DNA of 64,000 bases from Leclercia pneumoniae (GCF_017348915.1 NZ_CP071383.1:2666001-2730000), one strand, 5' to 3'; counted from the first letter of the stretch, positions 1-9,608 are shown. Numbers and translations are program-made. Notes: generated by a model not told the origin, from the sequence alone.

Positions 1-263
1 CCTCGCCGCCTCAGGCGGCGTAAAACGGCGCTCTATACTCAGAATTGTCGGAACCCAGACGATGGGTTTACGACCTGGCAACAATTTTGCTTATTTTTTC
101 CTCGCGGCGATCTCGCCTCAGGAAACCTCGCCGTCATAAGCAGAGCCTTGCTGGTCTGTCGTTCAGAGCTTTGTGTTCTCATTAATGTGTTGGTATTGGG
201 TGCGCCATCCGGCGTTCGGCTACACAGGGTTGCGCAAAAACCGCTCAGAAAAGGTACATCATA

Positions 264-1385
264 ATGTCGCTGAAACTAATCAGAAGTCCTCTTTCGCTGG
301 TGTTGGCAGGTTGTCTGGTGACGGCATTTTCCGCCCAGGCAGATATCGTTATCGGTGTGGCCGGGCCCTTTACCGGCCCGAACGCAACCTATGGCGACCA
401 ATACTGGCACGGCGCAACCCAGGCCGCCGAAGATATCAATGCCGCAGGGGGGATCAACGGCGAGAAGATTAAGCTGGTACAGGGGGATGATGCCTGTGAA
501 CCCAAACAGGCCGTTGCCGTGGCTAACCGCCTCGTTGATCAGGATAAAGTGAAGGCCGTGGTCGGCCATTTCTGCTCTTCATCGACCATGCCGGCCTCCG
601 AGGTATATAGCGATGCCGGCATCATCGCCATCACCCCCGGCTCTACCAACCCACTCATAACTGAACGCGGCATGAGCGATATGTTCCGCATGTGCGGGCG
701 CGATGACCAGCAGGGTCAGGTGGCGAGTGACTTCATCATCGATAAGTTGAAAGCCAAACGCGTGGTGATCATTCACGACAAAGATACCTACGGACAGGGG
801 CTGGCGGATGCGACAAAGGCCGCGCTGGCGAAACGCGGCGTGAAGGATGTGATGTACGAAGGGCTGTCGCGCGGTGAGAAAGATTTCAACGCGCTGGTCA
901 CCAAAATTGGCGCGCAAAAGCCAGACGTTGTCTTCTTTGGCGGCTGTCATCCTGAGGCCGGGCCGCTGGTGCGCCAGATGCGCGAGCAAGGGGTTCAGGC
1001 CAAATTCTTCTCCGGCGACTGTATTGTGAATGAGGAGATGGTTACCGCTGCCGGTGGCGCGCAGTATACCAATGGCATCTATATGACCTTTGGCAAAGAT
1101 CCGCGTCTTATTCCGGATGGCAAAGCGGTTATCGAGAAGTTCCGCACCGCCAAATTTGAACCTGAGGGCTACACCCTCTACGCCTATGCCTCTATTCAGG
1201 CCATTGCCGCCGCCTTTAAGGCCAGCGGTGGTACCGACTCGGCCAAAGCCAGCGCCTGGCTGAAAGCGAACCCGGTGGAAACGGTCATGGGTAAAAAGGC
1301 CTGGGACGAGAAAGGCGACCTGAAGGTCTCTGACTACGTGGTTTACCAGTGGGACGATAAAGGCAAATACCAGGAAGTGCCGTAA
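264..1385 (+). CDS. LivJ/LivK-type periplasmic branched-chain amino acid-binding protein
   Basis: Periplasmic solute-binding protein of 373 aa that would deliver a branched-chain amino acid (or a related ligand) to the permease encoded just downstream. Residues 1-26 form a signal peptide ending SAQA, followed by the type I fold start DIVIGVAGPFTG. Cys78 and Cys104 (in DDAC and HFCSSST) match the conserved disulfide of LivJ, and the WDEKGDLK motif near the C-terminus is typical. The start is supported by AAGG nine bases upstream. It is first in a five-gene operon. The family normally binds Leu/Ile/Val, but the true ligand cannot be read from sequence. This is probably a paralogue of the main liv system, which in E. 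coli lies elsewhere. Confidence 0.9.
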   Translation: MSLKLIRSPLSLVLAGCLVTAFSAQADIVIGVAGPFTGPNATYGDQYWHGATQAAEDINAAGGINGEKIKLVQGDDACEPKQAVAVANRLVDQDKVKAVVGHFCSSSTMPASEVYSDAGIIAITPGSTNPLITERGMSDMFRMCGRDDQQGQVASDFIIDKLKAKRVVIIHDKDTYGQGLADATKAALAKRGVKDVMYEGLSRGEKDFNALVTKIGAQKPDVVFFGGCHPEAGPLVRQMREQGVQAKFFSGDCIVNEEMVTAAGGAQYTNGIYMTFGKDPRLIPDGKAVIEKFRTAKFEPEGYTLYAYASIQAIAAAFKASGGTDSAKASAWLKANPVETVMGKKAWDEKGDLKVSDYVVYQWDDKGKYQEVP

Positions 1386-1405
1386 CGGGACGGCGTCACG
1401 CTCAT

Positions 1406-1462
1406 CGTCGGCAGGAACCTCTGCCGACGCACGATAACCAGAGGGCCGCACTCCCTGCGGCC
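1406..1462 (+). repeat. Two tandem intercistronic hairpins after the binding-protein gene
   Basis: Two perfect stem-loops lie between the binding-protein and permease genes. The first has 9-bp arms CGTCGGCAG/CTGCCGACG (1406-1414 and 1421-1429). The second has 7-bp arms GGCCGCA/TGCGGCC (1444-1450 and 1456-1462). Neither is followed by a U-run, so they are more likely mRNA-stabilising or attenuating structures that favour the binding protein over the membrane subunits, a common arrangement in ABC operons. The function is inferred. Confidence 0.6.
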
Positions 1463-1479
1463 TGATACACGAGCGCGCG

Positions 1480-2397
1480 ATGATGAGTACATTCTTTTTG
1501 CAACAGCTGGTCAATGGCCTGACGCTGGGTTCGGTCTACGGATTAATCGCCATCGGCTATACCATGGTTTACGGCATTATCGGCATGATCAACTTCGCCC
1601 ACGGCGAGGTGTATATGATCTCCGCCTATCTGTGCGCTATCGGTCTCGCCCTCCTCGCCTTCTTTGGGCTGGAGTCCTTTCCTTTGTTGATCCTCGGCAC
1701 GCTGGTTTTCACCATTGTGGTCACGGGGGTATATGGCTGGACCATCGAACGCATTGCCTATAAGCCGCTACGTAACTCTACCCGGCTGGCCCCCCTGATC
1801 TCTGCCATCGGGATGTCATTGATCCTGCAAAACTATGCCCAGCTTAGCCAGGGGCCGCGCCAGCAAGGGGTCCCTACCATGCTGGACGGGGTCCTGCGTT
1901 TCCATATTGGCGAAGGCTTTGTGCAGATCACCTATACCAAAGTGTTTATTTTGATCGCCTCGTTTGCCGGCATGGCGCTGTTAACCTGGATCATCGCCCA
2001 TACCCGGCTGGGCCGGATGTGCCGGGCGGTGCAACAGGATCGTAAGATGGCCTCGATTTTGGGTATCAATACCGACCGCATCATATCGCTGGTGTTTGTG
2101 ATTGGCGCCGCGATGGCCGGCCTGGCAGGGGTATTGATCACCATGAACTACGGCACCTTTGATTTCTATGCCGGCTTTGTGATTGGGATAAAAGCCTTCA
2201 CTGCCGCCGTACTGGGGGGGATTGGCTCGCTGCCCGGAGCGATGCTCGGCGGACTCATTCTTGGGATTGCCGAAGCACAGTTTTCAGGGATGGTGAACTC
2301 CGACTACAAAGATGTCTTCTCGTTTGGCTTGCTGGTGGTGATCCTGATTTTCCGTCCTCAGGGACTGCTCGGCCGCCCGGTTGTGGCTAAGGTGTGA
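1480..2397 (+). CDS. livH: Branched-chain amino acid ABC transporter permease, LivH type
   Basis: Inner-membrane permease of 305 aa, the usual LivH length, with about eight hydrophobic segments. It opens FFLQQLVNGLTLGSVYGLIA and contains the family pattern MINFAHGE (about residue 46). The C-terminal LGGIGSLPGAMLGG loop is the conserved stretch that contacts the ATPase. It forms a heterodimer with the next permease. The start is the first of two adjacent ATGs. The symbol names the subunit role; orthology with E. coli livH specifically is not claimed, because this cluster seems to be an additional Liv system. Confidence 0.88.
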   Translation: MMSTFFLQQLVNGLTLGSVYGLIAIGYTMVYGIIGMINFAHGEVYMISAYLCAIGLALLAFFGLESFPLLILGTLVFTIVVTGVYGWTIERIAYKPLRNSTRLAPLISAIGMSLILQNYAQLSQGPRQQGVPTMLDGVLRFHIGEGFVQITYTKVFILIASFAGMALLTWIIAHTRLGRMCRAVQQDRKMASILGINTDRIISLVFVIGAAMAGLAGVLITMNYGTFDFYAGFVIGIKAFTAAVLGGIGSLPGAMLGGLILGIAEAQFSGMVNSDYKDVFSFGLLVVILIFRPQGLLGRPVVAKV

Positions 2398-2407
2398 GGG
2401 ACGAACA

Positions 2408-3679
2408 ATGGCTGATGATTTTTCCCTGAAGCGCTGTCTGCTGGATAGCCTGCTGGCAGGTATGATTGCCCTGATAATTTTTGGCCCCATCGTCGGCGTG
2501 GTGCTGGATGGCTACAGCTTTAATTTTGAAGGACGGCGGCTGGCATGGATTGTGGCGACCGTGGTGCTGGGACGATTTTTACTGAGCGCCTTTCTGATGA
2601 CCGCCGCCGGCAAGCGCCTGTTAGCGCGCTTCGACACCGACAACGCCGGGGTCTATGTTCGCCCGCCGAGGTATAAAAGCCGCCTGCGCTGGATAATCCC
2701 CCTGCTGCTGGCCCTGGCCCTCTGCTTTCCCTTTATCGCAACCAAGTACCTGCTGACGGTGGCGATCCTTGGGTTGATCTACGTCCTGTTGGGGCTGGGG
2801 CTGAACATTGTGGTCGGGCTGGCGGGACTACTGGACCTGGGCTACGTGGCATTTTACGCCATCGGCGCTTATGGCCTGGCGCTGGGGTATCAATATCTGG
2901 GTCTGGGATTCTGGACGATGCTGCCGCTGGCGGCGCTGATGGCGGCCGCGGCCGGCGCGCTGCTCGGTTTCCCGGTACTGCGGATGCACGGTGACTATCT
3001 CGCCATCGTGACGCTCGGCTTCGGGGAGATTATCCGGCTTATCCTCAACAACTGGCTCAGCTTTACCGGCGGACCAAACGGTATATCTGCCCCGCCTCCG
3101 ACCCTGTTTGGCCTGGAGTTCGGACGGCGTGCAAAGGATGGCGGCGTTCCATTTCACGAGTTTTTCCACCTCACCTATAACCCCAATCTGAAGTTCATCT
3201 TTATTTATGCCGTCCTCATACTGGTGGTGATGCTGGTTCTGTACGTCAAGCATCGGCTGACCCGCATGCCGATTGGCCGGGCGTGGGAAGCGCTGCGCGA
3301 AGATGAGGTGGCCTGCCGCGCGATGGGGTTGAATCACGTGCTGGTGAAATTGTCTGCCTTTACGCTCGGCGCCTCGACTGCCGGGATCGCAGGGGTGTTT
3401 TTCGCCACCTATCAGGGATTCGTCAACCCCACCTCCTTTACCTTCTTTGAGTCGGCCCTGATTCTCGCCATTGTTGTGCTGGGTGGGATGGGATCGACGC
3501 TGGGTGTGGTGCTGGCGGCATTTGTTCTGACCGTCACCCCTGAACTGCTGCGCAGCTTCGCCGAATATCGCGTCTTGCTGTTTGGCATGCTGATGGTGGT
3601 GATGATGATCTGGCGGCCACGGGGCCTGATTCGCATCAACCGCAGCGGTTACGCCCCGCGCAAGGGAGTAGCACCATGA
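2408..3679 (+). CDS. livM: Branched-chain amino acid ABC transporter permease, LivM type
   Basis: Second permease subunit, 423 aa from the ATG at 2408, which GAGGG precedes by seven bases; an in-frame upstream ATG at 2381 would overlap livH and is less likely. The first 100 residues are an N-terminal extension with hydrophobic stretches, as in E. coli LivM. The conserved core follows: GLNIVVGLAGLLDLGYVAFYA near residue 130, the loop EALREDEVACRAMGLN and the C-terminal LGGMGSTLGVVLAA. It starts ten bases after the livH stop and its stop overlaps the livG start by four bases, so the genes are translationally coupled. Confidence 0.88.
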   Translation: MADDFSLKRCLLDSLLAGMIALIIFGPIVGVVLDGYSFNFEGRRLAWIVATVVLGRFLLSAFLMTAAGKRLLARFDTDNAGVYVRPPRYKSRLRWIIPLLLALALCFPFIATKYLLTVAILGLIYVLLGLGLNIVVGLAGLLDLGYVAFYAIGAYGLALGYQYLGLGFWTMLPLAALMAAAAGALLGFPVLRMHGDYLAIVTLGFGEIIRLILNNWLSFTGGPNGISAPPPTLFGLEFGRRAKDGGVPFHEFFHLTYNPNLKFIFIYAVLILVVMLVLYVKHRLTRMPIGRAWEALREDEVACRAMGLNHVLVKLSAFTLGASTAGIAGVFFATYQGFVNPTSFTFFESALILAIVVLGGMGSTLGVVLAAFVLTVTPELLRSFAEYRVLLFGMLMVVMMIWRPRGLIRINRSGYAPRKGVAP

Positions 3680-4551
3680 ACGGGACCATACTGAGCGTGG
3701 AGCACCTGATGATGCACTTTGGTGGTATCAAGGCGCTTAATGACGTGAATCTCGAGGTACAGCGCGGATCCATCACGGCGCTTATCGGCCCCAACGGCGC
3801 CGGAAAAACCACCGTGTTTAACTGCCTCACCGGTTTTTATAAAGCATCGGGCGGGAACATTCTCTTTCATACCCGGCAGAGATCCACCAATGTGATTCAG
3901 GTGCTGGGGCAGAAGTTCCAGCCCGGCGACTGGATCAACCCGGCCCAGCTGGGGCAACGGCTGTTCTTTAAAATGTTTGGGGGTACCCATCTGGTCAACC
4001 GCGCCGGACTGGCGCGTACCTTTCAAAATATCCGTCTGTTTCGGGAAATGTCAGTGGTAGAGAACCTGCTGGTCGCGCAGCATATGCGCGTTAACCGCAA
4101 TCTTCTGGCGGGGGTGCTCAATACCCCTGCTTACCGCCGGGCAGAGAGCCAGGCGCTGGACCGGGCCTTTTACTGGCTGGAGGTGGTGGATTTGGTGGAT
4201 TGCGCTAACCGGCTGGCGGGTGAGATGTCTTACGGCCAGCAACGGCGGCTGGAGATCGCGCGCGCCATGTGCACCGGCCCGGAACTCATCTGTCTGGATG
4301 AACCCGCTGCCGGGTTAAACCCGGTGGAAACCCGTGCGCTGAGCAAAATTATTCGCTTTTTGCGCGACCATCACCACATTACGGTCCTGTTGATTGAGCA
4401 TGATATGGGGATGGTGATGGAGATCTCCGATCATATTATTGTTCTGGACCATGGAGATGTGATTGCCCAGGGGAAACCTGACCAGATACAGCATGATGAG
4501 AAAGTGATTGCTGCGTATCTGGGTACCGATGAATCCGAGGTGAATCTATGA
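3676..4551 (+). CDS. livG: Branched-chain amino acid ABC transporter ATPase, LivG type
   Basis: Cytoplasmic ATP-binding subunit of 291 aa. It carries a Walker A motif GPNGAGKTT (about residue 37), the signature MSYGQQRRLEIARA, Walker B LICLDEPAAGLNP and the switch histidine in LLIEHDM. The helical insert after Walker A is longer than in most ABC ATPases and includes the Liv-type phrase LARTFQNIRLF. ATGA overlaps join it to livM upstream and livF downstream. It pairs with LivF to drive import. Confidence 0.9.
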   Translation: MNGTILSVEHLMMHFGGIKALNDVNLEVQRGSITALIGPNGAGKTTVFNCLTGFYKASGGNILFHTRQRSTNVIQVLGQKFQPGDWINPAQLGQRLFFKMFGGTHLVNRAGLARTFQNIRLFREMSVVENLLVAQHMRVNRNLLAGVLNTPAYRRAESQALDRAFYWLEVVDLVDCANRLAGEMSYGQQRRLEIARAMCTGPELICLDEPAAGLNPVETRALSKIIRFLRDHHHITVLLIEHDMGMVMEISDHIIVLDHGDVIAQGKPDQIQHDEKVIAAYLGTDESEVNL

Positions 4552-5264
4552 GCCTGCCGATGCTGGAGTTTCGGGAAGTCGACGTTTTCTACGGCGCGAT
4601 TCAGGCGTTAAGGCAGGTGTCGCTGCAGGTTAATGCGGGGGAGACCGTGGCGCTGATAGGCGCTAACGGCGCCGGAAAGTCGACGCTGTTGATGTCCATC
4701 TTTGGCCAGCCGCGCATTCGTCAGGGGCAGATCCTCTTTTGTGGCGAGGATATCAGCCATAAATCTACACACTACGTTGCGTCGGGCGGCATCGCTCAGG
4801 CACCGGAAGGACGGCGGATCTTTCCGGATATGACCGTTGAAGAAAACCTGCTGATGGGCACCATTCCGGTCGGGAATCAGTATGCGGCCGAGGATCTGCA
4901 AAGCATGTTTGACCTCTTCCCGCGCCTGAAAGAGCGGCGTAAACAGCGGGCGATGACCATGTCCGGCGGCGAACAGCAGATGCTGGCCATCGCCCGGGCG
5001 TTAATGAGTCGCCCCAAATTATTGCTGCTGGACGAGCCCAGCCTCGGCCTCGCCCCTATCGTGGTGAAACAGATATTCCAGACGCTGCGCGAGCTGGCCC
5101 GCAACGGGATGACAATCTTCCTGGTTGAACAGAATGCGCACCATGCCCTGAAGTTGTCCGATCGCGGCTATGTGATGGTTAACGGGCAGATTCGCCTGAG
5201 CGGCAGCGGTGAGGCGCTGTTAGGGGACCCGGAGGTGAGAAAGGCGTATCTGGGTGGGGTGTAA
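4548..5264 (+). CDS. livF: Branched-chain amino acid ABC transporter ATPase, LivF type
   Basis: Second ATPase subunit, 238 aa. It has Walker A GANGAGKST, the LivF-specific phrase APEGRRIFPDMTVEENLLMG, signature MSGGEQQMLAIARAL, Walker B LLLLDEPSLGLAP and LVEQNA with the Q/E switch region. Last gene of the operon. Its stop codon lies just before a hairpin that terminates the facing tRNA operon, so the transporter unit abuts the 3' side of the tRNA genes. Confidence 0.9.
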   Translation: MSLPMLEFREVDVFYGAIQALRQVSLQVNAGETVALIGANGAGKSTLLMSIFGQPRIRQGQILFCGEDISHKSTHYVASGGIAQAPEGRRIFPDMTVEENLLMGTIPVGNQYAAEDLQSMFDLFPRLKERRKQRAMTMSGGEQQMLAIARALMSRPKLLLLDEPSLGLAPIVVKQIFQTLRELARNGMTIFLVEQNAHHALKLSDRGYVMVNGQIRLSGSGEALLGDPEVRKAYLGGV

Positions 5265-5271
5265 CAAAAAC

Positions 5272-5295
5272 AAAAAAACCACCCGGAGGTGGTTT
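5272..5295 (-). terminator. Rho-independent terminator of the tRNA operon
   Basis: Perfect 8-bp stem AAACCACC/GGTGGTTT with a four-base loop. On the minus strand it is followed by seven T residues interrupted once by G, as expected for the end of the glyW-cysT-leuZ transcript. On the plus strand only three Ts follow, so it may weakly stop the Liv operon too. Confidence 0.8.
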
Positions 5296-5335
5296 CACGA
5301 CACTGCTTATTGCTTTGATTATTCTTTGTATCCCA

Positions 5336-5422
5336 TGGTACCCGGAGCGAGACTTGAACTCGCACAGCGCGAACGCCGAGGGATTTTAAATCCCTTGTGT
5401 CTACCGATTCCACCATCCGGGC
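5336..5422 (-). tRNA. leuZ: tRNA-Leu (UAA)
   Basis: 87-nt class II tRNA with a long variable arm and an encoded CCA end; the anticodon loop reads TTTAAAA, giving anticodon UAA. It is nearly identical to E. coli leuZ and is the last gene of the glyW-cysT-leuZ operon. The T-arm bases of this copy read GCGAGTTCAAGTCTCGC. Confidence 0.97.
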
Positions 5423-5434
5423 TCGGGAAGAAAG

Positions 5435-5508
5435 TGGAGGCGCGTTCCGGAGTCGAACCGGACTAGACGGATTTGCAATCCGCTACATAACCGCTTTGCT
5501 AACGCGCC
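5435..5508 (-). tRNA. cysT: tRNA-Cys (GCA)
   Basis: 74-nt tRNA with CCA encoded and anticodon GCA in the loop TTGCAAA. It matches enterobacterial cysT and sits 12 bases upstream of leuZ in the same transcript. Confidence 0.97.
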
Positions 5509-5558
5509 TTAAATCTTCTGTCTTTCGACGGCATCCGCAACTGCCGATGCACTTAATT

Positions 5559-5634
<76 letters not shown>

Positions 5635-5707
5635 AATCATCAAGTCATTCGCTAATCACTTGATTTTGCTATCGACTGGCTGGCTGTGCCGCCGTTCGAT
5701 GCGTTGC

Positions 5708-5735
5708 ATTCTACTTATATGACGTTTTGAGTCAA
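5708..5735 (-). promoter_or_regulatory. Promoter of the glyW-cysT-leuZ operon
   Basis: On the minus strand TTGACT (5735-5730) and TAGAAT (5713-5708) are separated by 16 bases and lie about 75 bases upstream of glyW. This fits a strong sigma-70 promoter. Assignment is by motif only. Confidence 0.65.
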
Positions 5736-5785
5736 CGTTAATTTTCGTCAGTATTGTTCGTTTGCTGAAAATTACGGCGAAACGA

Positions 5786-6334
5786 TCACTGTTCAAGCAA
5801 ATCGCCACGTGCGGCGTTCAGATACTGCAACATAGACCAGAGCGTGAGCACCGCTGCCACCCACAGCAGACCAATGCCGGCCCACTCTACCCAGGCGTTC
5901 GGTCGCCACAGCATCCAGACCAGCGAGGCCATTTGCGCAGTGGTTTTCACTTTGCCAATCCAGGAGACCGCCACGCTGCTGCGCTTGCCCATCTCAGCCA
6001 TCCACTCACGCAACGCCGAGATGATAATCTCGCGGGCAATCATGGTTGCGGCTGGCAAGGTCACCCACCAGCTGTGATAGTGCTCGGCGACCAGCACCAT
6101 TGCAATGGCGACCATCACTTTATCAGCCACCGGGTCAAGGAACGCGCCGAAGCGGGTGCTCTGATTCCAGCGGCGCGCCAGATAGCCGTCAAACCAGTCG
6201 GTGACGGCGGCGACAAGAAAAATAAGTGCACATGCGAATGGCGCCCAAATGAAGGGCAGGTAAAACGCCACTACAAAGAACGGGATAAGTACGACACGAA
6301 AAAGCGTGAGTAGCGTTGGAATATTTAATCGCAT
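5786..6334 (-). CDS. pgsA: CDP-diacylglycerol--glycerol-3-phosphate 3-phosphatidyltransferase
   Basis: Inner-membrane enzyme that makes phosphatidylglycerol phosphate from CDP-diacylglycerol and glycerol-3-phosphate, the committed step to PG and cardiolipin. The 182 aa length equals E. coli PgsA. The CDP-alcohol phosphatidyltransferase signature is complete: D49-G50, A53-R54, G63, D67 and D71. Several hydrophobic helices surround it. It lies 56 bases downstream of uvrC on the same strand, as in E. coli. Confidence 0.97.
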   Translation of the reverse strand: MRLNIPTLLTLFRVVLIPFFVVAFYLPFIWAPFACALIFLVAAVTDWFDGYLARRWNQSTRFGAFLDPVADKVMVAIAMVLVAEHYHSWWVTLPAATMIAREIIISALREWMAEMGKRSSVAVSWIGKVKTTAQMASLVWMLWRPNAWVEWAGIGLLWVAAVLTLWSMLQYLNAARGDLLEQ

Positions 6335-6390
6335 AGTGACGGTAACTGTTTGTTGGCAGTAAATATTAGCTCTATGTTGCTACAGAGCCC

Positions 6391-8223
6391 TCAATGTTTC
6401 AACGAGTAGTAGATCTTTTCTGCCAACGCTTGCGAAATACCCGGCACTTTTGCAATTTCCTCAACGCTGGCGTTGAGTAAACCTTGCAATCCGCCCATAT
6501 ATTTCAACAACATCTGGCGACGTTTTGGCCCAACGCCCTCAATGGTCTCCAGCGTACTGGTATTTTTGACCTTCGCCCGCTTTTTACGGTGACCACCGAT
6601 CGCATGATCGTGCGACTCATCGCGAATGTGCTGGATGACGTGCAGCGCCGGTGAGTCCGGCTGCAAGCTGAATCCCTCCCCTTCCGGCTCCAGGAATAGC
6701 GTCTCCAGGCCCGCCTTACGATCGGTACCTTTGGCGACACCCAGCAGCAGAGGATGATGCTTATCCCAGCTGACGTCCAGTTTGGCAAACACCGTTTTCG
6801 CCTGGCCTAGCTGCCCCTTGCCACCGTCAATCAGGATAACATCCGGGATCTTGCTCTCTTCAATCGCTTTGCCGTAGCGGCGGCGCAGAACCTGATTCAT
6901 GGCAGCGTAATCATCACCCGGGGTTATGCCGGTAATATTGTAGCGGCGATACTCTGCGCGCAGAGGGCCGTTGGCATCAAAGACCACACAGGATGCGACG
7001 GTCTGCTCGCCCATGGTGTGGCTGATGTCGAAACACTCCATGCGTTTCACTTCCGGCAATTTTAACACCGTCGCCAGCGCGGCAAGACGCTGATGAACTG
7101 TAGATTGCTGTGACAGTTTGGTGGTCAGCGCCGTGGCCGCGTTGGTTCGCGCCAGCTTGAGATAACGGGCCCGATCGCCGCGTGGACGGGTCTGCACATT
7201 TACGCGACGCCCGGCCAGCTCAGAGAGCGACTCTGCTAACAACGTTTTATCGGTAAGGTTGAAATCGAGCAAGATTTCCGAGGGGAGCGTACGCATCTGG
7301 CTTCCCTGCAGATAGAACTGTCCGACAAACGTTTCGACCACTTCACCCAGTTCGGTGCCACCCGGTACTTTGGGGAAGTAGCTCCGGCTGCCCAGCACTT
7401 TACCCTGACGAATAAACAGCACGTGGACGCAGGCCATGCCCGCATCAAACGACACGCCAATCACATCCAGATCGTCACCATTATTGGAGACGAATTGCTT
7501 CTCTGTGACCCGGCGCACGGCCTGAATCTGATCGCGAATTCGCCCTGCCTCTTCGAAGGCCAGCGCCTGGCTCGCTTTTTCCATCCGCTCAATAAGCTGC
7601 GTGAGCACCTGGTCATCTTTACCGGCCAGGAACAGCCGCACGTACTCCACCTGCTGCGCATACTCCTCTTCGCTGACCAGCCCGGCGACGCAGGGCCCCA
7701 GGCAGCGGCCGATCTGATATTGCAGACAAGGGCGCGAGCGGTTGCGGTAGACGCTATTTTCGCACTGGCGAACCGGGAAGATTTTTTGCAGCAAGGCGAG
7801 CGTTTCACGCACTGCGTAACCATTCGGGAATGGACCGAAATACTCCCCTTTCGCATGCTTTGCACCGCGGTGCATTGCCAGACGCGGGTGGGTGTCGCCG
7901 CTGAGGAAAATAAACGGATAGGATTTGTCGTCGCGCAGCAGTACGTTGTAGCGAGGTTGATAGAGCTTGATGTAGTTATGTTCAAGCAGCAGCGCTTCCG
8001 TCTCCGTATGGGTGACGGTTACGTCAATTTGCTGGATTTGCGCGACGAGCGCTTCCGTTTTACGGGACGCAAGATTGCTACGGAAATAGCTGGAAAGACG
8101 CTTTTTAAGGTCCTTGGCTTTACCGACATAGATAACCGTACCGCCAGCATCGTACATCCGGTAGACGCCGGGCTGGCTGGTCACGGTTTTCAGAAATGCA
8201 CTGGATTCAAACACATCACTCAC
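6391..8223 (-). CDS. uvrC: Excinuclease ABC subunit C
   Basis: UvrC makes the dual incisions in UvrABC nucleotide excision repair. At 610 aa it is full length. It has an N-terminal GIY-YIG nuclease domain (GVYRMYD...VIYVGKA, about residues 19-36), a four-cysteine region ([27 protein letters not shown]), a UVR motif near residue 210 ([12 protein letters not shown]), the RNase H-like incision domain ([17 protein letters not shown]) and C-terminal helix-hairpin-helix repeats ([21 protein letters not shown]). The start overlaps the uvrY stop by four bases. Confidence 0.98.
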   Translation of the reverse strand: MSDVFESSAFLKTVTSQPGVYRMYDAGGTVIYVGKAKDLKKRLSSYFRSNLASRKTEALVAQIQQIDVTVTHTETEALLLEHNYIKLYQPRYNVLLRDDKSYPFIFLSGDTHPRLAMHRGAKHAKGEYFGPFPNGYAVRETLALLQKIFPVRQCENSVYRNRSRPCLQYQIGRCLGPCVAGLVSEEEYAQQVEYVRLFLAGKDDQVLTQLIERMEKASQALAFEEAGRIRDQIQAVRRVTEKQFVSNNGDDLDVIGVSFDAGMACVHVLFIRQGKVLGSRSYFPKVPGGTELGEVVETFVGQFYLQGSQMRTLPSEILLDFNLTDKTLLAESLSELAGRRVNVQTRPRGDRARYLKLARTNAATALTTKLSQQSTVHQRLAALATVLKLPEVKRMECFDISHTMGEQTVASCVVFDANGPLRAEYRRYNITGITPGDDYAAMNQVLRRRYGKAIEESKIPDVILIDGGKGQLGQAKTVFAKLDVSWDKHHPLLLGVAKGTDRKAGLETLFLEPEGEGFSLQPDSPALHVIQHIRDESHDHAIGGHRKKRAKVKNTSTLETIEGVGPKRRQMLLKYMGGLQGLLNASVEEIAKVPGISQALAEKIYYSLKH

Positions 8224-8876
8224 TGACTGGTTAAGGTCTCTGCATTACACAGACCATGGCGAATGGCCAGGTGAGTGAGTTCGACATCACCATGAATGTT
8301 CAGTTTACTGAACATACGATAGCGGTAGCTGTTCACCGTTTTCGGGCTGAGATTAAGCTGCTCGGAAATCTCATTCACCTTCTGGCCTTTGGTTATCATC
8401 AGCATAATCTGCAATTCGCGCTCAGACAAACTGGCAAAGGGTGATTCGGTCTTTTCTGGCTCAATCTGGCTTAGCGCCATCTGTTGCGCAATGTCAGAGG
8501 CGATATAGCGCTGTCCGGCGTGAACAGAGCGAATGGCGTTGACCACCTCTTGCGGCGCAGCGCCTTTGCTTAAATAACCTGCAGCACCTGCCTGCATAAC
8601 ACGTGCAGGAAGGGGGTTCTCGGTATGCACCGTCAGCATAATGACTTTGGTGTCTACAAAGGCGCGGGCGATTTTTCGGGTTGCTTCAAGCCCGCCGATC
8701 CCAGGCATATTCATATCCATCAGGACAACATCGGCGGTATTGGCGCGGCACCATTTTACGGCGTCTTCACCGCAGCAGGCCTCACCGGCAACTTTAATAC
8801 CCTTAATATCTTCCAGAATGCGTCGTATCCCTGCGCGCACCAGTTCGTGGTCATCAACAAGAAGGACGTTGATCAA
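8220..8876 (-). CDS. uvrY: Response regulator UvrY (BarA partner)
   Basis: NarL/FixJ-type response regulator of 218 aa. With the BarA kinase it activates the CsrB/CsrC RNAs and so relieves CsrA repression of motility, biofilm and carbon-storage genes. The receiver domain has D8/D9 and phospho-acceptor D54; a LuxR-type helix-turn-helix occupies the C-terminus ([21 protein letters not shown]). The start codon is TTG at 8876, preceded by GGAG; no in-frame ATG offers a better match, and the N-terminus [13 protein letters not shown] agrees with the family. Overlaps uvrC by ATGA. Confidence 0.97.
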   Translation of the reverse strand: MINVLLVDDHELVRAGIRRILEDIKGIKVAGEACCGEDAVKWCRANTADVVLMDMNMPGIGGLEATRKIARAFVDTKVIMLTVHTENPLPARVMQAGAAGYLSKGAAPQEVVNAIRSVHAGQRYIASDIAQQMALSQIEPEKTESPFASLSERELQIMLMITKGQKVNEISEQLNLSPKTVNSYRYRMFSKLNIHGDVELTHLAIRHGLCNAETLTSQ

Positions 8877-9343
8877 TGGAAAGTCTCCAGAATAGGGATA
8901 ACGCTATGGAATGCTAATGTCGTATATATTACCGTTTTTTACCTCAACTTTAAAACGTTAAAAATGCAGATAAGCGATACCGAACAAATTTTTGGAAATT
9001 AACCTATACAGTAACTGGAAACGATAAGAAGGCACTTCAACGCTTGTCGCTAAATTTTAGCTCCCTTTTTTCAGAAGGTTACAATTGTTCAGGCGGGGTT
9101 GCGTTCACCAATATAATTTTCAAATTTTTGTAACAATAATTAACTGCATTAAAACTGCCGGTATATGTTAATTGTCAGTAAAAGCAAGATGAAGTTTATG
9201 CTTATTGATTGTTTATTCAATTAAACCGCATGCCAAAAGTACAAAAAACAACCGCTGCATTTTTTTGTCAAGCTTGTGGTATACTCCGCCGCCTTAACTA
9301 AGGTCTAAGCGCGTATGCGCCGTTTTTATAATGAGGAAAATGA
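8877..9343. other. Divergent intergenic region between uvrY and yecF
   Basis: AT-rich 467-bp spacer between the divergent genes uvrY and yecF. It holds the uvrY ribosome-binding site (GGAG next to the TTG start) and, at its right end, an extended -10 promoter for yecF. No coding region or RNA gene was recognised in it. Confidence 0.6.
9256..9285 (+). promoter_or_regulatory. Extended -10 promoter of yecF
   Basis: TATACT at 9280-9285 is preceded by TGG, giving an extended -10 element. A weak -35 (TGCATT, 9256-9261) lies 18 bases upstream. Transcription would start near 9292 and give a leader of about 50 bases before yecF. Confidence 0.55.
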
Positions 9344-9568
9344 ATGAGCACACCTGATTTCGCCACTGCGGAAAATAACCAGGAACTGGCGCAGGAAGTC
9401 TCCTGTCTGAAATCCCTTCTGACCCTGATGCTTCAGGCAATGGGCCAGGCTGATGCGGGTCGTGTGATCCTTAAGATGGAAAAGCAGATCGCGCAAATGG
9501 AAGACCAGGCTCAGGCCGACGTATTTTCCAGCACGGTTAAGCAGATTAAACAAGCTTACCGTCAGTAA
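9344..9568 (+). CDS. yecF: DUF2594 family protein YecF
   Basis: Small cytoplasmic protein of 74 aa, the same length and gene position as E. coli YecF. It is predicted to be largely helical, with many Gln, Glu and Ala residues and a short coiled-coil-like centre ([16 protein letters not shown]). GAGG precedes the ATG. Its function is not known. It sits between uvrY and sdiA, as in other enterobacteria. Confidence 0.93.
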   Translation: MSTPDFATAENNQELAQEVSCLKSLLTLMLQAMGQADAGRVILKMEKQIAQMEDQAQADVFSSTVKQIKQAYRQ

Positions 9569-9572
9569 AAAC

Positions 9573-9608
9573 AAAAACGGCTGAACGCATTGCATTTAGC
9601 CGTTTTTT
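9573..9608 (+). terminator. Bidirectional terminator between yecF and sdiA
   Basis: Arms AAAAACGGCT (9573-9582) and AGCCGTTTTT (9598-9607) with a 15-base loop and a T-run on both strands. Suited to stop both convergent genes. Confidence 0.8.

Noticed and set aside
200..263. Possible sigma-54 promoter upstream of the Liv operon
   Set aside because: GG and GC pairs near TGGTATTGGGTGCGC have the right spacing but the surrounding bases do not match the consensus.
579..1514. 311-codon open frame antisense to the Liv binding-protein gene
   Set aside because: It shadows a clear gene in a GC-rich third-position pattern, has no family resemblance and no ribosome-binding site.
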